Shown: positions 1 through 10,415, counted from the stretch's first letter. The stretch is 41,805 nucleotides of DNA from Pseudomonas sp. UFMG81 (GCF_015354575.1 NZ_JACAFQ010000005.1:236278-278082), one strand, 5' to 3'. The notes: a model not told the origin generated them from the letters alone. Program-made: numbers and translations.

Positions 1-3
1 GCC

Positions 4-729
4 TCAATCCTTCTCCAGCACCCACTGCCGGGCACCGGCAGCCAGTTGCGGCATCTCATCCGGCTGGGCGCGGTTTACCGCTCGGAAGATCTCCAGGGTG
101 TCGCCTTCGCGCTTGAAGATCCACGGCGCACCGCGCTGGTTGCGCTCCAGCCACAGGCTGTCGTTGCCGTCGCCCATGGTCGCGCAGTCGCCTGCCAGGC
201 ATACGGCGAAGCGGTCGACGCCAGGCAGCCCGGTGATGTTGCCGATATCGCTGAAGCGCACCACGGCGCCCTTGCCCTGGCCTTCGACGATTTTCCAATC
301 GCCGCCCAGGTAAGCCTTGTACAGCGCTTTCTCGAAGCTGCTACCCAGCGGGGCACCGGCGCCTTTCTCGGCTCGGGCGAAGGTCTGCTGGTGGCCGGAG
401 GCGTCAATCGCCTGCAACTCATCGCCATCGAGCTTGAGCTGTTCGGTCTGCCCGCCTGCGAAACTGGCCTGCCAGTTGTTCTGGTTGGCGCTCAGGCGGC
501 CATCGGCAGCTTCGAAGCCATTGCTGAAGCTGGCTTGCTGGTTCTTGACGTCGACTTTCCATTCGAACACCGGGCCGTGTTCGCTCAGGGCCTGGCGCAG
601 GCTGGTGCCTTTGGCTGCGGCGTCGATGGCGGCCTGGTTGATCCAGGTGCCGTTGAAATCTTCGGGTTTGTGGCTGGCGCAGCCGCCCAGGAGCAGGGCT
701 GCCAGCGCGAGAGGCAATGCGTGGCGCAT
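4..729 (-). CDS. Hypothetical outer-envelope lipoprotein
   Basis: A 241-residue protein of unknown function. The N-terminus is a short lipoprotein signal: a hydrophobic stretch of Leu and Ala ends in a lipobox LLGGC, with Cys at residue 17 as the predicted lipidated residue, followed by Ala-Ser, which favours the outer membrane. The mature part appears to hold two beta-rich halves (about residues 25-115 and 135-240), each beginning with a Gly-x-Trp pattern (NGTW, GGDW), which suggests a duplicated small barrel fold. Two Cys (CLAGDC) in the second half could form a disulfide. It lies 57 bases downstream of ridA on the same strand, so it may be the last gene of a spoT-ridA transcript. The reading frame is complete within the window. 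I do not recognise a named family and assign no function. Confidence 0.75.
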   Translation of the reverse strand: MRHALPLALAALLLGGCASHKPEDFNGTWINQAAIDAAAKGTSLRQALSEHGPVFEWKVDVKNQQASFSNGFEAADGRLSANQNNWQASFAGGQTEQLKLDGDELQAIDASGHQQTFARAEKGAGAPLGSSFEKALYKAYLGGDWKIVEGQGKGAVVRFSDIGNITGLPGVDRFAVCLAGDCATMGDGNDSLWLERNQRGAPWIFKREGDTLEIFRAVNRAQPDEMPQLAAGARQWVLEKD

Positions 730-786
730 GGGGGAAACCTTGAGGCAGGAGGGGTGGTGACGGGCGTGGCGCCCGTCACCGGGGCA

Positions 787-1167
787 TCATTCGAGGACCA
801 GGATGGCGTCCATTTCGACTTGGGCGCCCTTCGGCAGCGCGGCAACGCCGATGGCGGCACGGGCCGGGTAGGGCTGTTCGAAGTAGCGGCCCATGACCTC
901 GTTGACCTTGGCGAAGTGGCTCAGGTCGGTGAGGAAGATGTTCAGCTTGACGATGTCCTTGAACGAACCGCCAGCGGCTTCGGCGACCGATTTCAGGTTC
1001 TCGAACACCTGGACGGTCTGGGCTTCGAAGCCTTCGACCAGTTCCATGGTTTTCGGGTCGAGCGGGATCTGGCCCGACATGTACACGGTGTTGCCGGCCT
1101 TGATCGCTTGCGAGTAGGTACCGATGGCGGCTGGGGCCTTGTCGCTGGTGATGACGGTCTTGCTCAT
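787..1167 (-). CDS. ridA: RidA family enamine/imine deaminase
   Basis: A 126-residue protein of the RidA/YjgF/UK114 family, cytosolic and trimeric in characterised members. It hydrolyses reactive 2-aminoacrylate and related enamines released by PLP enzymes such as threonine dehydratase, which prevents damage to other PLP enzymes. The family signature is visible near the C-terminus: [20 protein letters not shown], with the Arg that binds the substrate carboxylate at residue 103 and the closing Glu at 118. The N-terminal segment [12 protein letters not shown] is also typical. The start [10 protein letters not shown] follows an AAGGAGT ribosome site. It lies 23 bases downstream of spoT, the same arrangement as in other Pseudomonas, so co-transcription is likely. 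A longer in-frame reading upstream runs into spoT and is rejected. Confidence 0.95.
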   Translation of the reverse strand: MSKTVITSDKAPAAIGTYSQAIKAGNTVYMSGQIPLDPKTMELVEGFEAQTVQVFENLKSVAEAAGGSFKDIVKLNIFLTDLSHFAKVNEVMGRYFEQPYPARAAIGVAALPKGAQVEMDAILVLE

Positions 1168-1190
1168 GATGACTCCTTGCGGTTGGCGGA

Positions 1191-3299
1191 CTACGCACGC
1201 ATCCGGGTGATGCGGACCACGCCGGTCAAGGTGCGCAGCTTCTTGATCACACGGGCCAGGTGCACGCGGTCGTGCACGCTGACCACCAGTTGGACCACGC
1301 TGATACGGCCGTCGCGTTCGTCCATGCTGATTTTCTCGATGTTGCCGTCGGCGGCGTTCACGCTGCTGGCCAGCAGGGCGATCAGGCCGCGCTGGTGTTC
1401 CAGCTCGACGCGCAGTTCGACGTTGAACTCGCCCGTGACGTCCTTGGCCCAGGACAATTGCAGGCACTTCTCTGGGTTGTGGCGCACTTCACTGATGTTG
1501 CGGCAGTCCTCGAGGTGCACGACCATGCCCTTGCCCGCCGACAGGTGGCCGACGATCGGGTCGCCCGGGATTGGGGTGCAGCACTTGGCGTAGCTGAGCA
1601 CCAGGCCTTCGGTGCCGCGGATCGCCAGCGGGCCTTCGGGGGCCGGCAGCTGCTCGCCTTCGGCGGCCAGCAGGCGGCGGGCGACCACGTAGGCCATGCG
1701 GTTGCCCAGGCCGATGTCTTCGAGCAGGTCTTCGACCAGTTCCAGGCGGTACTCGGCGAGGATGGGCTGGATGCGCTCCTGAGGGATCTTCTCCAGGCTG
1801 CTGTCGAAGCCAGTCAGCACCTTGTTCAGCAGGCGTTCGCCGAGGCTGATCGACTCGGAGCGGCGCTGTTGCTTGAGGGCGTGACGGATGTGCGTGCGCG
1901 CCTTGCCGGTGACCACGAAGTTGAGCCAGGCCGGGTTGGGGCGGGCGCCCGGGGCGCTGACGATCTCGACGGTCGAACCACTTTGCAGCGGTTCGGACAG
2001 TGGCGCCAGGCGACGGTTGATGCGGCAGGCGATGCAGCTGTTGCCGACGTCGGTGTGCACCGCGTAGGCGAAGTCGACGGCGGTGGAGCCTTTGGGAAGC
2101 TCCATGATCCGGCCTTTGGGGGTGAAGACGTAGACCTCGTCCGGGAACAGGTCGATCTTCACGCTCTCGATGAACTCCAGCGAGTTGCCGGCGCGCTGCT
2201 GCAGCTCGAGGATGCCCTTGACCCACTGGCGGGCGCGGGCGTGGCTGCCCTTGGGCTGCTCTTCCTCGTTGGATTTGTACAGCCAGTGCGCGGCGATGCC
2301 GTTGTTGGCCATCTCTTCCATCTCGCGGGTGCGGATCTGGATTTCGATGGGCACCCCGTGCATGCCGAACAGCGTGGTATGCAGCGACTGGTAGCCGTTG
2401 GCCTTGGGGATCGCGATGTAGTCCTTGAAACGCCCTGGCAGCGGCTTGTACAGGTTGTGCACGGCACCCAGCACGCGGTAGCAGGTGTCGACCTTGTCGA
2501 CGATGATGCGGAAGGCGTACACGTCCATGATCTCGGTGAAGGCGCGGCGTTTGCCGCGCATCTTCTTGTAGATGCCATAGAGGTGTTTCTGCCGGCCACT
2601 GACCTCGCCCTCGATGCCATCGGCGGCCAGGCAGTTGGCCAACGACGTTTCGATCTTGGCGACGATTTCCTTGCGATTGCCACGGGCGGCCTTGACCGCG
2701 CGGTGGATCAGCGAGGAGCGCATCGGGTGCATGGCCTTGAAGCCGAGGTCCTCGAACTCGACGCGCACGGTGTGCATCCCCAGGCGGTTGGCGATGGGGG
2801 CGTAGATCTCGAGTGTTTCCTTGGCGATGCGCCGGCGTTTTTCGCCGGACAGCACTTCCAGGGTGCGCATGTTGTGCAGGCGGTCGGCCAGCTTGACCAG
2901 GATCACGCGGATATCGCGGGCCATGGCCATGGCCATCTTCTGGAAGTTTTCGGCTTGCGCCTCGGCCTTGGTCTCGAAGTTCATCTGGGTCAGCTTGCTG
3001 ACCCCGTCGACCAGCTCGGCGACGGTCTCGCCGAACTGCTGGCTCAAGGCTTCCTTGGCGATGCCGGTGTCTTCGATCACGTCGTGCAGCATGGCCGCCA
3101 TCAGGCTCTGATGGTCCATGTGCATGTCGGCGAGGATGCTGGCGACCGCCAGCGGGTGCGTCACGTAGGGCTCGCCGCTGCGGCGGCGCTGGCCATCGTG
3201 GGCTTGTTCGGCGTAGAAGTAGGCACGCCGAACCAGGTTGACCTGTTCGGGGCCCAGATACGTCGACAGCCGTTCGGCGAGGGCTTCTATACCCGGCAT
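1191..3299 (-). CDS. spoT: Bifunctional (p)ppGpp synthetase/hydrolase SpoT
   Basis: A 702-residue enzyme of the long RelA/SpoT family, which makes and mainly degrades the alarmone (p)ppGpp in the cytosol. The order of domains is complete. An N-terminal HD hydrolase spans about residues 25-195 and contains the intact motif LHDVIEDT near residue 72, so the hydrolase should be active. The synthetase domain spans about 230-340, with [11 protein letters not shown] and NGYQSLHTT. The TGS domain begins near residue 385 ([15 protein letters not shown]). A helical/zinc-finger-like region with [12 protein letters not shown] follows, then a C-terminal ACT domain. An AGAGGTGA ribosome site precedes MPGIEAL. 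It follows rpoZ after 59 bases and precedes ridA, so rpoZ-spoT-ridA probably form one transcription unit. Confidence 0.97.
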   Translation of the reverse strand: MPGIEALAERLSTYLGPEQVNLVRRAYFYAEQAHDGQRRRSGEPYVTHPLAVASILADMHMDHQSLMAAMLHDVIEDTGIAKEALSQQFGETVAELVDGVSKLTQMNFETKAEAQAENFQKMAMAMARDIRVILVKLADRLHNMRTLEVLSGEKRRRIAKETLEIYAPIANRLGMHTVRVEFEDLGFKAMHPMRSSLIHRAVKAARGNRKEIVAKIETSLANCLAADGIEGEVSGRQKHLYGIYKKMRGKRRAFTEIMDVYAFRIIVDKVDTCYRVLGAVHNLYKPLPGRFKDYIAIPKANGYQSLHTTLFGMHGVPIEIQIRTREMEEMANNGIAAHWLYKSNEEEQPKGSHARARQWVKGILELQQRAGNSLEFIESVKIDLFPDEVYVFTPKGRIMELPKGSTAVDFAYAVHTDVGNSCIACRINRRLAPLSEPLQSGSTVEIVSAPGARPNPAWLNFVVTGKARTHIRHALKQQRRSESISLGERLLNKVLTGFDSSLEKIPQERIQPILAEYRLELVEDLLEDIGLGNRMAYVVARRLLAAEGEQLPAPEGPLAIRGTEGLVLSYAKCCTPIPGDPIVGHLSAGKGMVVHLEDCRNISEVRHNPEKCLQLSWAKDVTGEFNVELRVELEHQRGLIALLASSVNAADGNIEKISMDERDGRISVVQLVVSVHDRVHLARVIKKLRTLTGVVRITRMRA

Positions 3300-3358
3300 G
3301 GTTTCACCTCTTGCGAAAGAAGAGGGCCTTGCGCCGCACGGTGTCGACTGGGCATCAA

Positions 3359-3622
3359 TCAGACGGCCTCGTTGTTCTCGTCCTCGAACGCGGCGAATAC
3401 CGGATCTTCGGTGACGATCTCTTCGGCGGCGATGAACTCAGGGGTGACGATACCTTCGGCGATTTCACGCAGGGCGACGACGGTTGGCTTGTCGTTTTCC
3501 CATGCGACGCGCGGCTCTTTGCCGCCGGTGGCCAGCTGGCGGGCGCGCTTGGTCGAGAGCATGACCAGCTCGAAGCGGTTATCCACGTGTTCCAGGCAGT
3601 CTTCAACAGTTACGCGGGCCAT
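3359..3622 (-). CDS. rpoZ: RNA polymerase omega subunit
   Basis: An 87-residue omega subunit, which helps assemble the beta-prime subunit into RNA polymerase and in other bacteria forms part of a ppGpp binding site. The conserved N-terminal core [20 protein letters not shown] and the segment RARQLATGG are present. The tail is acidic, as usual in Pseudomonas. The start is taken at MARVTVED; an upstream TTG six codons earlier lacks family support. It lies directly upstream of spoT. In E. coli and P. aeruginosa gmk sits immediately upstream of rpoZ, but here a LysR-puuA-puuD-permease block lies between them, so rpoZ must have its own promoter, which I could not place with confidence. Confidence 0.96.
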   Translation of the reverse strand: MARVTVEDCLEHVDNRFELVMLSTKRARQLATGGKEPRVAWENDKPTVVALREIAEGIVTPEFIAAEEIVTEDPVFAAFEDENNEAV

Positions 3623-3733
3623 GGTCTTCCTCAGTAGCAAATGCGGTGGGCGTGCAGCCCAGTATGGGCAGGCGGACTCGATAGTTTAAAAAATCACCAG
3701 CCAATAGGGAAGGGCTGTTTTGTCTGGCAACCC

Positions 3734-3806
3734 ATCGCGGGGCACGCCCGCTCCCACGCACGTTCGTTGTCGAGCACCCCGTGGGAGCGGGCTTGCACCG
3801 CGAAAG
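3734..3806. repeat. REP pair (imperfect)
   Basis: Two inverted copies of the Pseudomonas REP core lie between the tandem genes for the LysR regulator and rpoZ. The left arm (3734-3757) reads as the GCGGGGCACGCCCGCTCCCAC type and the right arm (3781-3806) as GTGGGAGCGGGCTTGCACCGCG. Both arms carry substitutions relative to the better copies in this window, so this looks like an older or decaying pair. It can fold as a large cruciform or RNA hairpin. Confidence 0.85.
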
Positions 3807-3873
3807 TGCCGGAACAGACAGCGCCAAGCATGAGGCTGACAATAACGTCACCCGCCCCGCAAACACAACAGCC

Positions 3874-4746
3874 TCACAACATCGCGTCGCGCAGACGCGG
3901 GGTCAACTCTTCGAACAGCGTCTGCACCGAGCGCAATGCCCGGCAATCGGGGCGGGTCAGCAGCCACAGCTGGGTGTCGCAGCCGGGCAGCGGGCCGCTC
4001 AACGCGTCGACGCCCGGAAGCCCGTGGACCATGTAGTCAGGCAGCGCCGCCACGCCCAGGCCGGTGCTCACCAGTTGGGCGATGGTCGACATGCCGCTGC
4101 ACTGGTAACGCGGGCTCAGCCCGGGATACTGCTGGTTGCGCCAGACCACGGTGGCGTGGTCCTGCATGGAGTCGTCCGGGGCGATCCACGCAACGCTGGT
4201 GGGCGACGCGTCGAGGCGCTCGCGCAGTTCCGGGCGGCCGCAGATCACGTAGCTGGTCGAGCCCAGGCAGCGGCCTACCAGGTGCTCCGGCGGAGTGTTG
4301 GTCAGGCGCAGGGCGATGTCGGCATCGCGTCGGCTGAGGTTGGCGAAGGTGTTGGAGGTGCCCATCTCCAGCGACAGCGCCGGGTAATTGGGCATGAACT
4401 CGGCCAGCGCCGGCAGCAGCAGGCTGTGCAGCACCGCCTCGGTGCAGGTCAGGCGCACCGTGCCGCTGACCACCTGTTCGCCGCTGGTCAGGGCGATGCG
4501 CGCGGCATCCAGCGCCTGCTCGGCGCGCTCGGCCTGCTCGGCCAGGGCCTGGGCGGTGTCAGTGGGCAGGTAGCCCTTGCGGCTCTTGACGAACAGCGCG
4601 GTGCCCAGCGCCGACTCCAGCCGGCGGATCGAGCGGAACACCGTGGATACGTCGACCTTGAGCAGTTCGGCAGCCTTTGCCAGGGAGCGGCCGCGTTCCA
4701 GGGCCAGGACCAGTGACAGGTCCGCATGGTTGATCTGATATTGCAT
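3874..4746 (-). CDS. LysR-family transcriptional regulator
   Basis: A 290-residue LysR-type regulator. The N-terminal winged helix-turn-helix occupies about residues 5-65 (SLAKAAELLKVDVSTVFRSI, then RRLESALGTALFVKSRKGY). The periplasmic-binding-protein-like effector domain follows from about residue 85. The start MQYQINHADL is preferred over an upstream ATG because family alignment begins here. The gene is divergent from the puuA-puuD-permease genes, which is the classic position for a LysR protein that activates its neighbours; a glutamylated polyamine intermediate or GABA is a possible inducer, but that is inference. A palindromic ATTGCCAAT lies between the two starts (4769-4777). No LysR protein at this place is known to me by name. 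Confidence 0.88.
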   Translation of the reverse strand: MQYQINHADLSLVLALERGRSLAKAAELLKVDVSTVFRSIRRLESALGTALFVKSRKGYLPTDTAQALAEQAERAEQALDAARIALTSGEQVVSGTVRLTCTEAVLHSLLLPALAEFMPNYPALSLEMGTSNTFANLSRRDADIALRLTNTPPEHLVGRCLGSTSYVICGRPELRERLDASPTSVAWIAPDDSMQDHATVVWRNQQYPGLSPRYQCSGMSTIAQLVSTGLGVAALPDYMVHGLPGVDALSGPLPGCDTQLWLLTRPDCRALRSVQTLFEELTPRLRDAML

Positions 4747-4768
4747 TGGTGCACGCTCTGCTTGCCGA

Positions 4769-4806
4769 ATTGCCAATGTCTAGTTGCGCTGGAGCCATTT
4801 TATAGT
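4769..4806 (+). promoter_or_regulatory. Candidate LysR site and -10 box for puuA
   Basis: The divergent LysR-puuA gap holds ATTG-C-CAAT at 4769-4777, a palindrome of the ATTG/CAAT kind often found in LysR boxes, and TATAGT at 4801-4806, a good -10 hexamer. No good -35 hexamer stands 17 bases upstream of TATAGT, and the palindrome is centred near where an activator would replace it. The assignment is inferred from spacing only. Confidence 0.35.
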
Positions 4807-4869
4807 GAAACGGCCGCCAGGAATCAATGCAGCCTGTCGGCAGCCAGCCCCCCACGATGGGCCAGTGAA

Positions 4870-4877
4870 AAGAACAA
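4870..4877 (+). promoter_or_regulatory. Candidate Crc/Hfq CA motif in puuA leader
   Basis: The octamer AAGAACAA fits the AAnAAnAA pattern recognised by Hfq with Crc in Pseudomonas mRNAs. It sits 77 bases upstream of the puuA start, inside the probable 5' untranslated region. Known functional sites usually lie closer to the ribosome site, so this is a weak candidate. Confidence 0.3.
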
Positions 4878-4953
4878 CAGTAATTCCATCGTCGCCTTTG
4901 CAGGCGTCAGCCGTATCCCCACATCGCCGCTCCGAATCAAAGGATGTACAGCC

Positions 4954-6336
4954 ATGACGTCGGTCTCCCCGTGCGCCAGTTCTTCCCGCGAGATGAATGA
5001 ATTCCTGGAAGCCCATCCGGACACCCAGTACGTCGACCTGCTGATCTCCGACATGAACGGCGTGGTGCGCGGCAAGCGCATCGAGCGCGCCAGCCTGCAC
5101 AAGGTGTACGAGAAAGGCATCAACCTGCCGGCCTCGCTGTTCGCCCTCGACATCAACGGCTCCACCGTCGAAAGCACCGGCCTTGGCCTGGACATCGGCG
5201 ATGCCGACCGCATCTGCTACCCGATCCCCGGCACGCTGTCCGACGAGCCGTGGCAGAAGCGCCCGACCGCCCAGTTGCTGATGACCATGCACGAGATGGA
5301 CGGCGCGCCGTTCTTCGCCGACCCGCGCGAGGTGCTGCGCCAGGTGGTGAGCAAGTTCGACGACCTGGGCCTGGATATCTGCGCCGCGTTCGAGCTGGAG
5401 TTCTACCTGATCGACCAGGACAACCTCAACGGCCGCCCGCAGCCACCGCGCTCGCCGATCTCGGGCAAGCGCCCGCAGTCCACCCAGGTCTATCTCATCG
5501 ACGACCTCGACGAATACGCCGACTGCCTGCAGGACATGCTCGAAGCGGCGAAGGAGCAGGGCCTGCCCGCCGACGCCATCGTCAAGGAAAGCGCCCCGGC
5601 GCAGTTCGAAGTGAACCTGCACCACGTCGCCGACCCGATGAAGGCCTGCGACTACGCGATCCTGCTCAAGCGCCTGATCAAGAACGTTGCCTACGACCAT
5701 GAAATGGACACCACCTTCATGGCCAAGCCCTACCCGGGCCAGGCGGGCAACGGCCTGCACGTGCACATCTCGCTGATCGACAAGAGCACCGGCAAGAACA
5801 TCTTTGCCAGCGACGACCCGCTCGAAAGCGACACCCTGCGCCACGCCATCGGCGGTGTGCTGGAGACCATGCCGGCGTCGATGGCCTTCCTCTGCCCGAA
5901 CATCAACTCGTACCGCCGCTTCGGCGCGCAGTTCTACGTGCCCAATGCGCCGAGCTGGGGTGTGGACAACCGCACCGTGGCGGTCCGTGTGCCGAACGAC
6001 AACCGCGATAACGTGCGTATCGAGCACCGCGTGGCCGGCGCCGACGCCAACCCCTACCTGATGCTCGCCGCGATTCTGTCCGGTATCCACCATGGCCTGA
6101 CCAACAAGGTCGAGCCGGGCGCACCGATCGAAGGCAACTCCTACGAGCAGCTGGAGCAGAGCCTGCCGAACAACCTGCGCGACGCCCTGCGTGCGCTGGA
6201 CGACAGCGAAGTGCTCAACCAATACATCAGCCCGGACTACATCGACATCTTCGTGGCCTGCAAAGAGAGCGAACTGGCCGAGTTCGAAGTGTCGATCTCC
6301 GACCTCGAGTACAACTGGTACCTGCACACGGTGTAA
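4954..6336 (+). CDS. puuA: Gamma-glutamylputrescine synthetase (glutamine synthetase family)
   Basis: A 460-residue glutamine-synthetase-fold ligase that joins glutamate to putrescine or another polyamine using ATP, the first step of the gamma-glutamylated polyamine pathway. Visible family motifs are the N-terminal beta-grasp (about 20-110), the metal-binding segment AAFELEFYLID near residue 145, the ATP/metal segment GNGLHVHISL near 265, NINSYRRFG near 315 and the Arg-rich RIEHRVAGADANPYL near 355. The adenylylation Tyr segment of GlnA is absent, which together with the downstream puuD argues against ammonia assimilation. The start MTSVSPCA follows AAAGGA; an internal Met at residue 14 (MNEFLEAH) is the alternative. 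puuD begins four bases after the stop. Exact amine preference cannot be read from the sequence. Confidence 0.88.
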   Translation: MTSVSPCASSSREMNEFLEAHPDTQYVDLLISDMNGVVRGKRIERASLHKVYEKGINLPASLFALDINGSTVESTGLGLDIGDADRICYPIPGTLSDEPWQKRPTAQLLMTMHEMDGAPFFADPREVLRQVVSKFDDLGLDICAAFELEFYLIDQDNLNGRPQPPRSPISGKRPQSTQVYLIDDLDEYADCLQDMLEAAKEQGLPADAIVKESAPAQFEVNLHHVADPMKACDYAILLKRLIKNVAYDHEMDTTFMAKPYPGQAGNGLHVHISLIDKSTGKNIFASDDPLESDTLRHAIGGVLETMPASMAFLCPNINSYRRFGAQFYVPNAPSWGVDNRTVAVRVPNDNRDNVRIEHRVAGADANPYLMLAAILSGIHHGLTNKVEPGAPIEGNSYEQLEQSLPNNLRDALRALDDSEVLNQYISPDYIDIFVACKESELAEFEVSISDLEYNWYLHTV

Positions 6337-6340
6337 GCCC

Positions 6341-7114
6341 ATGAGCGCAATTGCGGTCCCCTTGATCGGTGTCAGCGCCTGCCGCCAGCAGGTGGGGAAG
6401 AACTCGTCGCACACGGTGGGCGACAAGTATGTCGAGGCCGCGGGCTTTGCCGGGCTGCCGCTGATCCTGCCGGCGCGCGACGGCGGCAGTGATACGCAGG
6501 CCATGTTGGCGCAGCTCGACGGCATTGTGTTTACCGGTTCGCCTTCCAATGTCGAGCCGCATCATTACAATGGCGCGCCCAGCGTCGAAGGCACTCGCCA
6601 CGACCTGGCGCGTGACCGCCTGACCTTGCCGTTGCTGCAGGCGGCCATTGCGGCCGGCGTGCCGGTGTTCTGCATCTGCCGTGGTTTCCAGGAGTTGAAC
6701 GTGGCCCTTGGCGGCAGCCTGCACCAGCGTGTGCAGGAACTGCCCGGCTACCTGGACCATCGCGAACCTGAGGACGCACCCCTGGAGGTGCAATACGGCC
6801 CTCGTCACCCCGTCAGTGTCACACCGGGCGGAGTGTTCGAGCGCCTGGGCCTGGCGGCGCAGTTCGAGGTCAACTCGCTGCACAGCCAGGGTATCGACCG
6901 TCTGGCCAATGGCCTGCGCGTCGAGGCACGGGCCCCGGATGGCCTGATCGAAGCGGTGTCGATGCCTGACGCGCCGGGCTTCGTGCTCGGTGTGCAGTGG
7001 CACCCGGAATGGCGTTACGCCGAAAACCCGGTTTCGTTGCGCCTGTTCGAGGCGTTCCGCGAGGCCTGCATTGCCCATGCTGCACGGGAAGGTGTACGTC
7101 CGAGAACCCGCTGA
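6341..7114 (+). CDS. puuD: Gamma-glutamyl-GABA hydrolase (class I glutamine amidotransferase fold)
   Basis: A 257-residue cytosolic peptidase C26 protein that releases GABA and glutamate from gamma-glutamyl-GABA, the last step of the PuuABCD route. The nucleophile Cys is at residue 113 in FCICRGFQELN, and the His/Glu partners are H221 and E223 in GVQWHPEW, so the triad is complete. The ATG lies four bases after the puuA stop, indicating translational coupling. The pairing of this hydrolase with a glutamine-synthetase-like ligase is the strongest evidence for the polyamine role of both. Confidence 0.9.
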   Translation: MSAIAVPLIGVSACRQQVGKNSSHTVGDKYVEAAGFAGLPLILPARDGGSDTQAMLAQLDGIVFTGSPSNVEPHHYNGAPSVEGTRHDLARDRLTLPLLQAAIAAGVPVFCICRGFQELNVALGGSLHQRVQELPGYLDHREPEDAPLEVQYGPRHPVSVTPGGVFERLGLAAQFEVNSLHSQGIDRLANGLRVEARAPDGLIEAVSMPDAPGFVLGVQWHPEWRYAENPVSLRLFEAFREACIAHAAREGVRPRTR

Positions 7115-7154
7115 CGTTAGCCGAAGGTCCTGGATGACCGTGCCCCCATCGCAA

Positions 7155-7173
7155 GCTTTCAATGAGTGAAAGC
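7155..7173. promoter_or_regulatory. Perfect inverted repeat upstream of the permease
   Basis: GCTTTCA-ATGAG-TGAAAGC is a 7-bp perfect inverted repeat with a 5-base centre, in the 113-base gap between puuD and the permease gene. There is no following T-run, so it is not a typical terminator. The size and spacing fit a dimeric regulator site, or a small hairpin setting different mRNA levels for the permease. No regulator can be assigned. Confidence 0.35.
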
Positions 7174-7227
7174 GGGCCCTCTACGGCGGGCCTGTGAAAA
7201 CAATTCCAATAGTTACGGCACAGACTC

Positions 7228-8766
7228 ATGAACGATTACACAGCAGCCGGCCGCCCACCCGACGTGGCCGACTCGGGCAACACCCAGCGCAGCAAAGGCT
7301 TGGCCAAGGGCCGCCTGGGCCTTCTGGCCAGCGTGGTGCTGGGCATTTCCACCATCGCCCCGGTCTACACCCTGACCGGCGCGCTCGGCCCGACCGTGCG
7401 CGAAGTCGGTGCCCACCTGCCGGCGGTGTTCATCGTCGGTTTCCTGCCTATGTTGCTGGTGGCCCTGGGTTACCGCGAACTGAATTCCGCCGAACCGGAC
7501 AGCGGCACCTCGTTCACCTGGTCGGCCCGGGCGTTCGGCCCGATGATCGGCTGGATCGGTGGCTGGGGGCTGGTGGTCGCCACCACCATCGTGCTGTCCA
7601 ACCTGGCAGGCGTGGCGGTCGACTTCTTCTACCTGTTCCTTGCCCAGATCACCGGCAACCAGGAGCTGGCCGCACTGGCGGACAACCTGCTGATCAACAT
7701 CACCACCTGTTGCGTGTTCATCGCCCTGGCCGTGTGGATCTGCTGCCGGGGCATGGCCACGACGATGACGGTGCAGTACGGCCTGGTGGCCTTGCAGCTG
7801 TTGGTGCTGATCGGCTTTGCCTTTGCCGCGTTCAGCGAGTCCACCGCGCCGCCACCGCTGGCCTTCGACCTGGCCTGGTTCAACCCGTTCGGCGTCGAGT
7901 CGTTCTCGGCGTTCGCCGCTGGCCTGTCGCTGTCGATCTTCATTTTCTGGGGGTGGGACGTGTGCCTGACCGTCAGCGAAGAGTCCATCGGCAGCGACGA
8001 GGTGCCCGGCAAGGCGGCCACCTGGACCGTGCTGCTGATCCTCATGCTCTACCTGCTCACGGCCATCGCCACCTTGCAGTTCGCTGGGATCAGCGATTCC
8101 GGGCTGGGCCTGGGCAACCCGCGCATCCAGGAGAACGTGTTCGCCCACCTGGCCGGCCCGGTCATGGGGCCGCTGGCGATCCTGATGTCCATCGCGGTGC
8201 TGGCCAGCACCGCGGCGTCGCTGCAATCTACCTTCGTTTCGCCGGCGCGCACGCTGCTCGCCATGGGCTACTACGGCGCCGTGCCGCAGCGTTTCGCCAC
8301 GGTGTGCCCGCGCTCGCAGACCCCGCGTTACGCCACCATCTGTGCGGGTGTGGCCGCCGGCCTGTTCTACGTGACCATGCGCACGCTGAGCGAGAACGTG
8401 CTGGCCGACACCATCACCGCCCTGGGCATGATGATCTGCTTCTACTACTCGCTGACCGCGTTCGCCTGCGTGTGGTACTTCCGCCGCAGCCTGTTCACCA
8501 GCCTGCGTCACTTCTTCATGCGCGGCCTGTGCCCGTTGCTGGGTGGGGTGATTTTGTCGGTGATCTTCGCGCGCACCGCCATCGACAGCGCATCGCCGGA
8601 CTTCGGCAGCGGCTCGCATGTGGGTGGGCTGGGGCTGGTGTTCGTGATCGCGGCGATCATTTCGGTGCTGGGCATCGTGCTGATGCTGCTCTCGCGGCTG
8701 CGGGCGCCGGCGTATTTCCTGGGGGCTACCCTGCGTCAGCAGGCCACTATCCAGTTGCAGGAATAA
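7228..8766 (+). CDS. APC-family amino acid/polyamine permease
   Basis: A 512-residue inner-membrane transporter of the amino acid-polyamine-organocation superfamily with about 12 hydrophobic segments. The first transmembrane helix region has GISTIAPVYTLTGALGP, with the unwound small-residue motif typical of the fold, and the segment GTSFTWSARAFGPMIGWIGGWG is the conserved TM3 entry of APC proteins. Its place 113 bases downstream of puuA-puuD on the same strand suggests uptake of putrescine, another polyamine, GABA or a related amine. Substrate is inferred from context only. The stop is followed by a strong GC hairpin with a short T-run. Confidence 0.85.
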   Translation: MNDYTAAGRPPDVADSGNTQRSKGLAKGRLGLLASVVLGISTIAPVYTLTGALGPTVREVGAHLPAVFIVGFLPMLLVALGYRELNSAEPDSGTSFTWSARAFGPMIGWIGGWGLVVATTIVLSNLAGVAVDFFYLFLAQITGNQELAALADNLLINITTCCVFIALAVWICCRGMATTMTVQYGLVALQLLVLIGFAFAAFSESTAPPPLAFDLAWFNPFGVESFSAFAAGLSLSIFIFWGWDVCLTVSEESIGSDEVPGKAATWTVLLILMLYLLTAIATLQFAGISDSGLGLGNPRIQENVFAHLAGPVMGPLAILMSIAVLASTAASLQSTFVSPARTLLAMGYYGAVPQRFATVCPRSQTPRYATICAGVAAGLFYVTMRTLSENVLADTITALGMMICFYYSLTAFACVWYFRRSLFTSLRHFFMRGLCPLLGGVILSVIFARTAIDSASPDFGSGSHVGGLGLVFVIAAIISVLGIVLMLLSRLRAPAYFLGATLRQQATIQLQE

Positions 8767-8770
8767 AGCG

Positions 8771-8790
8771 GGGGCGCTATGCGCCCCTTT
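8771..8790 (+). terminator. Intrinsic terminator after the permease
   Basis: GGGGCGC-TAT-GCGCCCC followed by TTT forms a compact hairpin four bases after the permease stop codon. It is joined directly to the left REP arm, a combination also seen downstream of the DUF4870 gene. Confidence 0.6.
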
Positions 8791-8854
8791 CGCGACACAA
8801 GGCCGCTCCTACAGAGGATCGCAAACCCCTGTAGGAGCGGCCTTGTGTCGCGAA
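8788..8854. repeat. REP pair between permease and gmk
   Basis: Inverted REP copies of the CGCGACACAAGGCCGCTCCTACAG type: left arm 8788-8814, right arm 8829-8854, with a 14-base spacer. The arms match each other almost exactly. The pair lies at a convergent gene junction. Confidence 0.92.
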
Positions 8855-8881
8855 TGGGCCTCGCAGAGGCCCCGGCTGTCT

Positions 8882-10415
<1,534 letters not shown>

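Noticed and set aside
46..1593. Long open frame of about 515 codons on the plus strand opposite the lipoprotein, ridA and spoT
   Set aside because: It is the antisense of well-supported genes in a high-GC genome; composition is rich in Arg, Ala, Val, Gly without domain signs, and no ribosome site precedes it.
1260..3689. Open frame of about 809 codons opposite spoT and rpoZ
   Set aside because: Mirror frame of spoT; the protein is a His/Val/Asp/Gln-rich translation typical of antisense to GC-rich genes.
4780..6549. Open frame of about 589 codons opposite puuA
   Set aside because: Shadow of the strongly conserved puuA gene, with no family motif.
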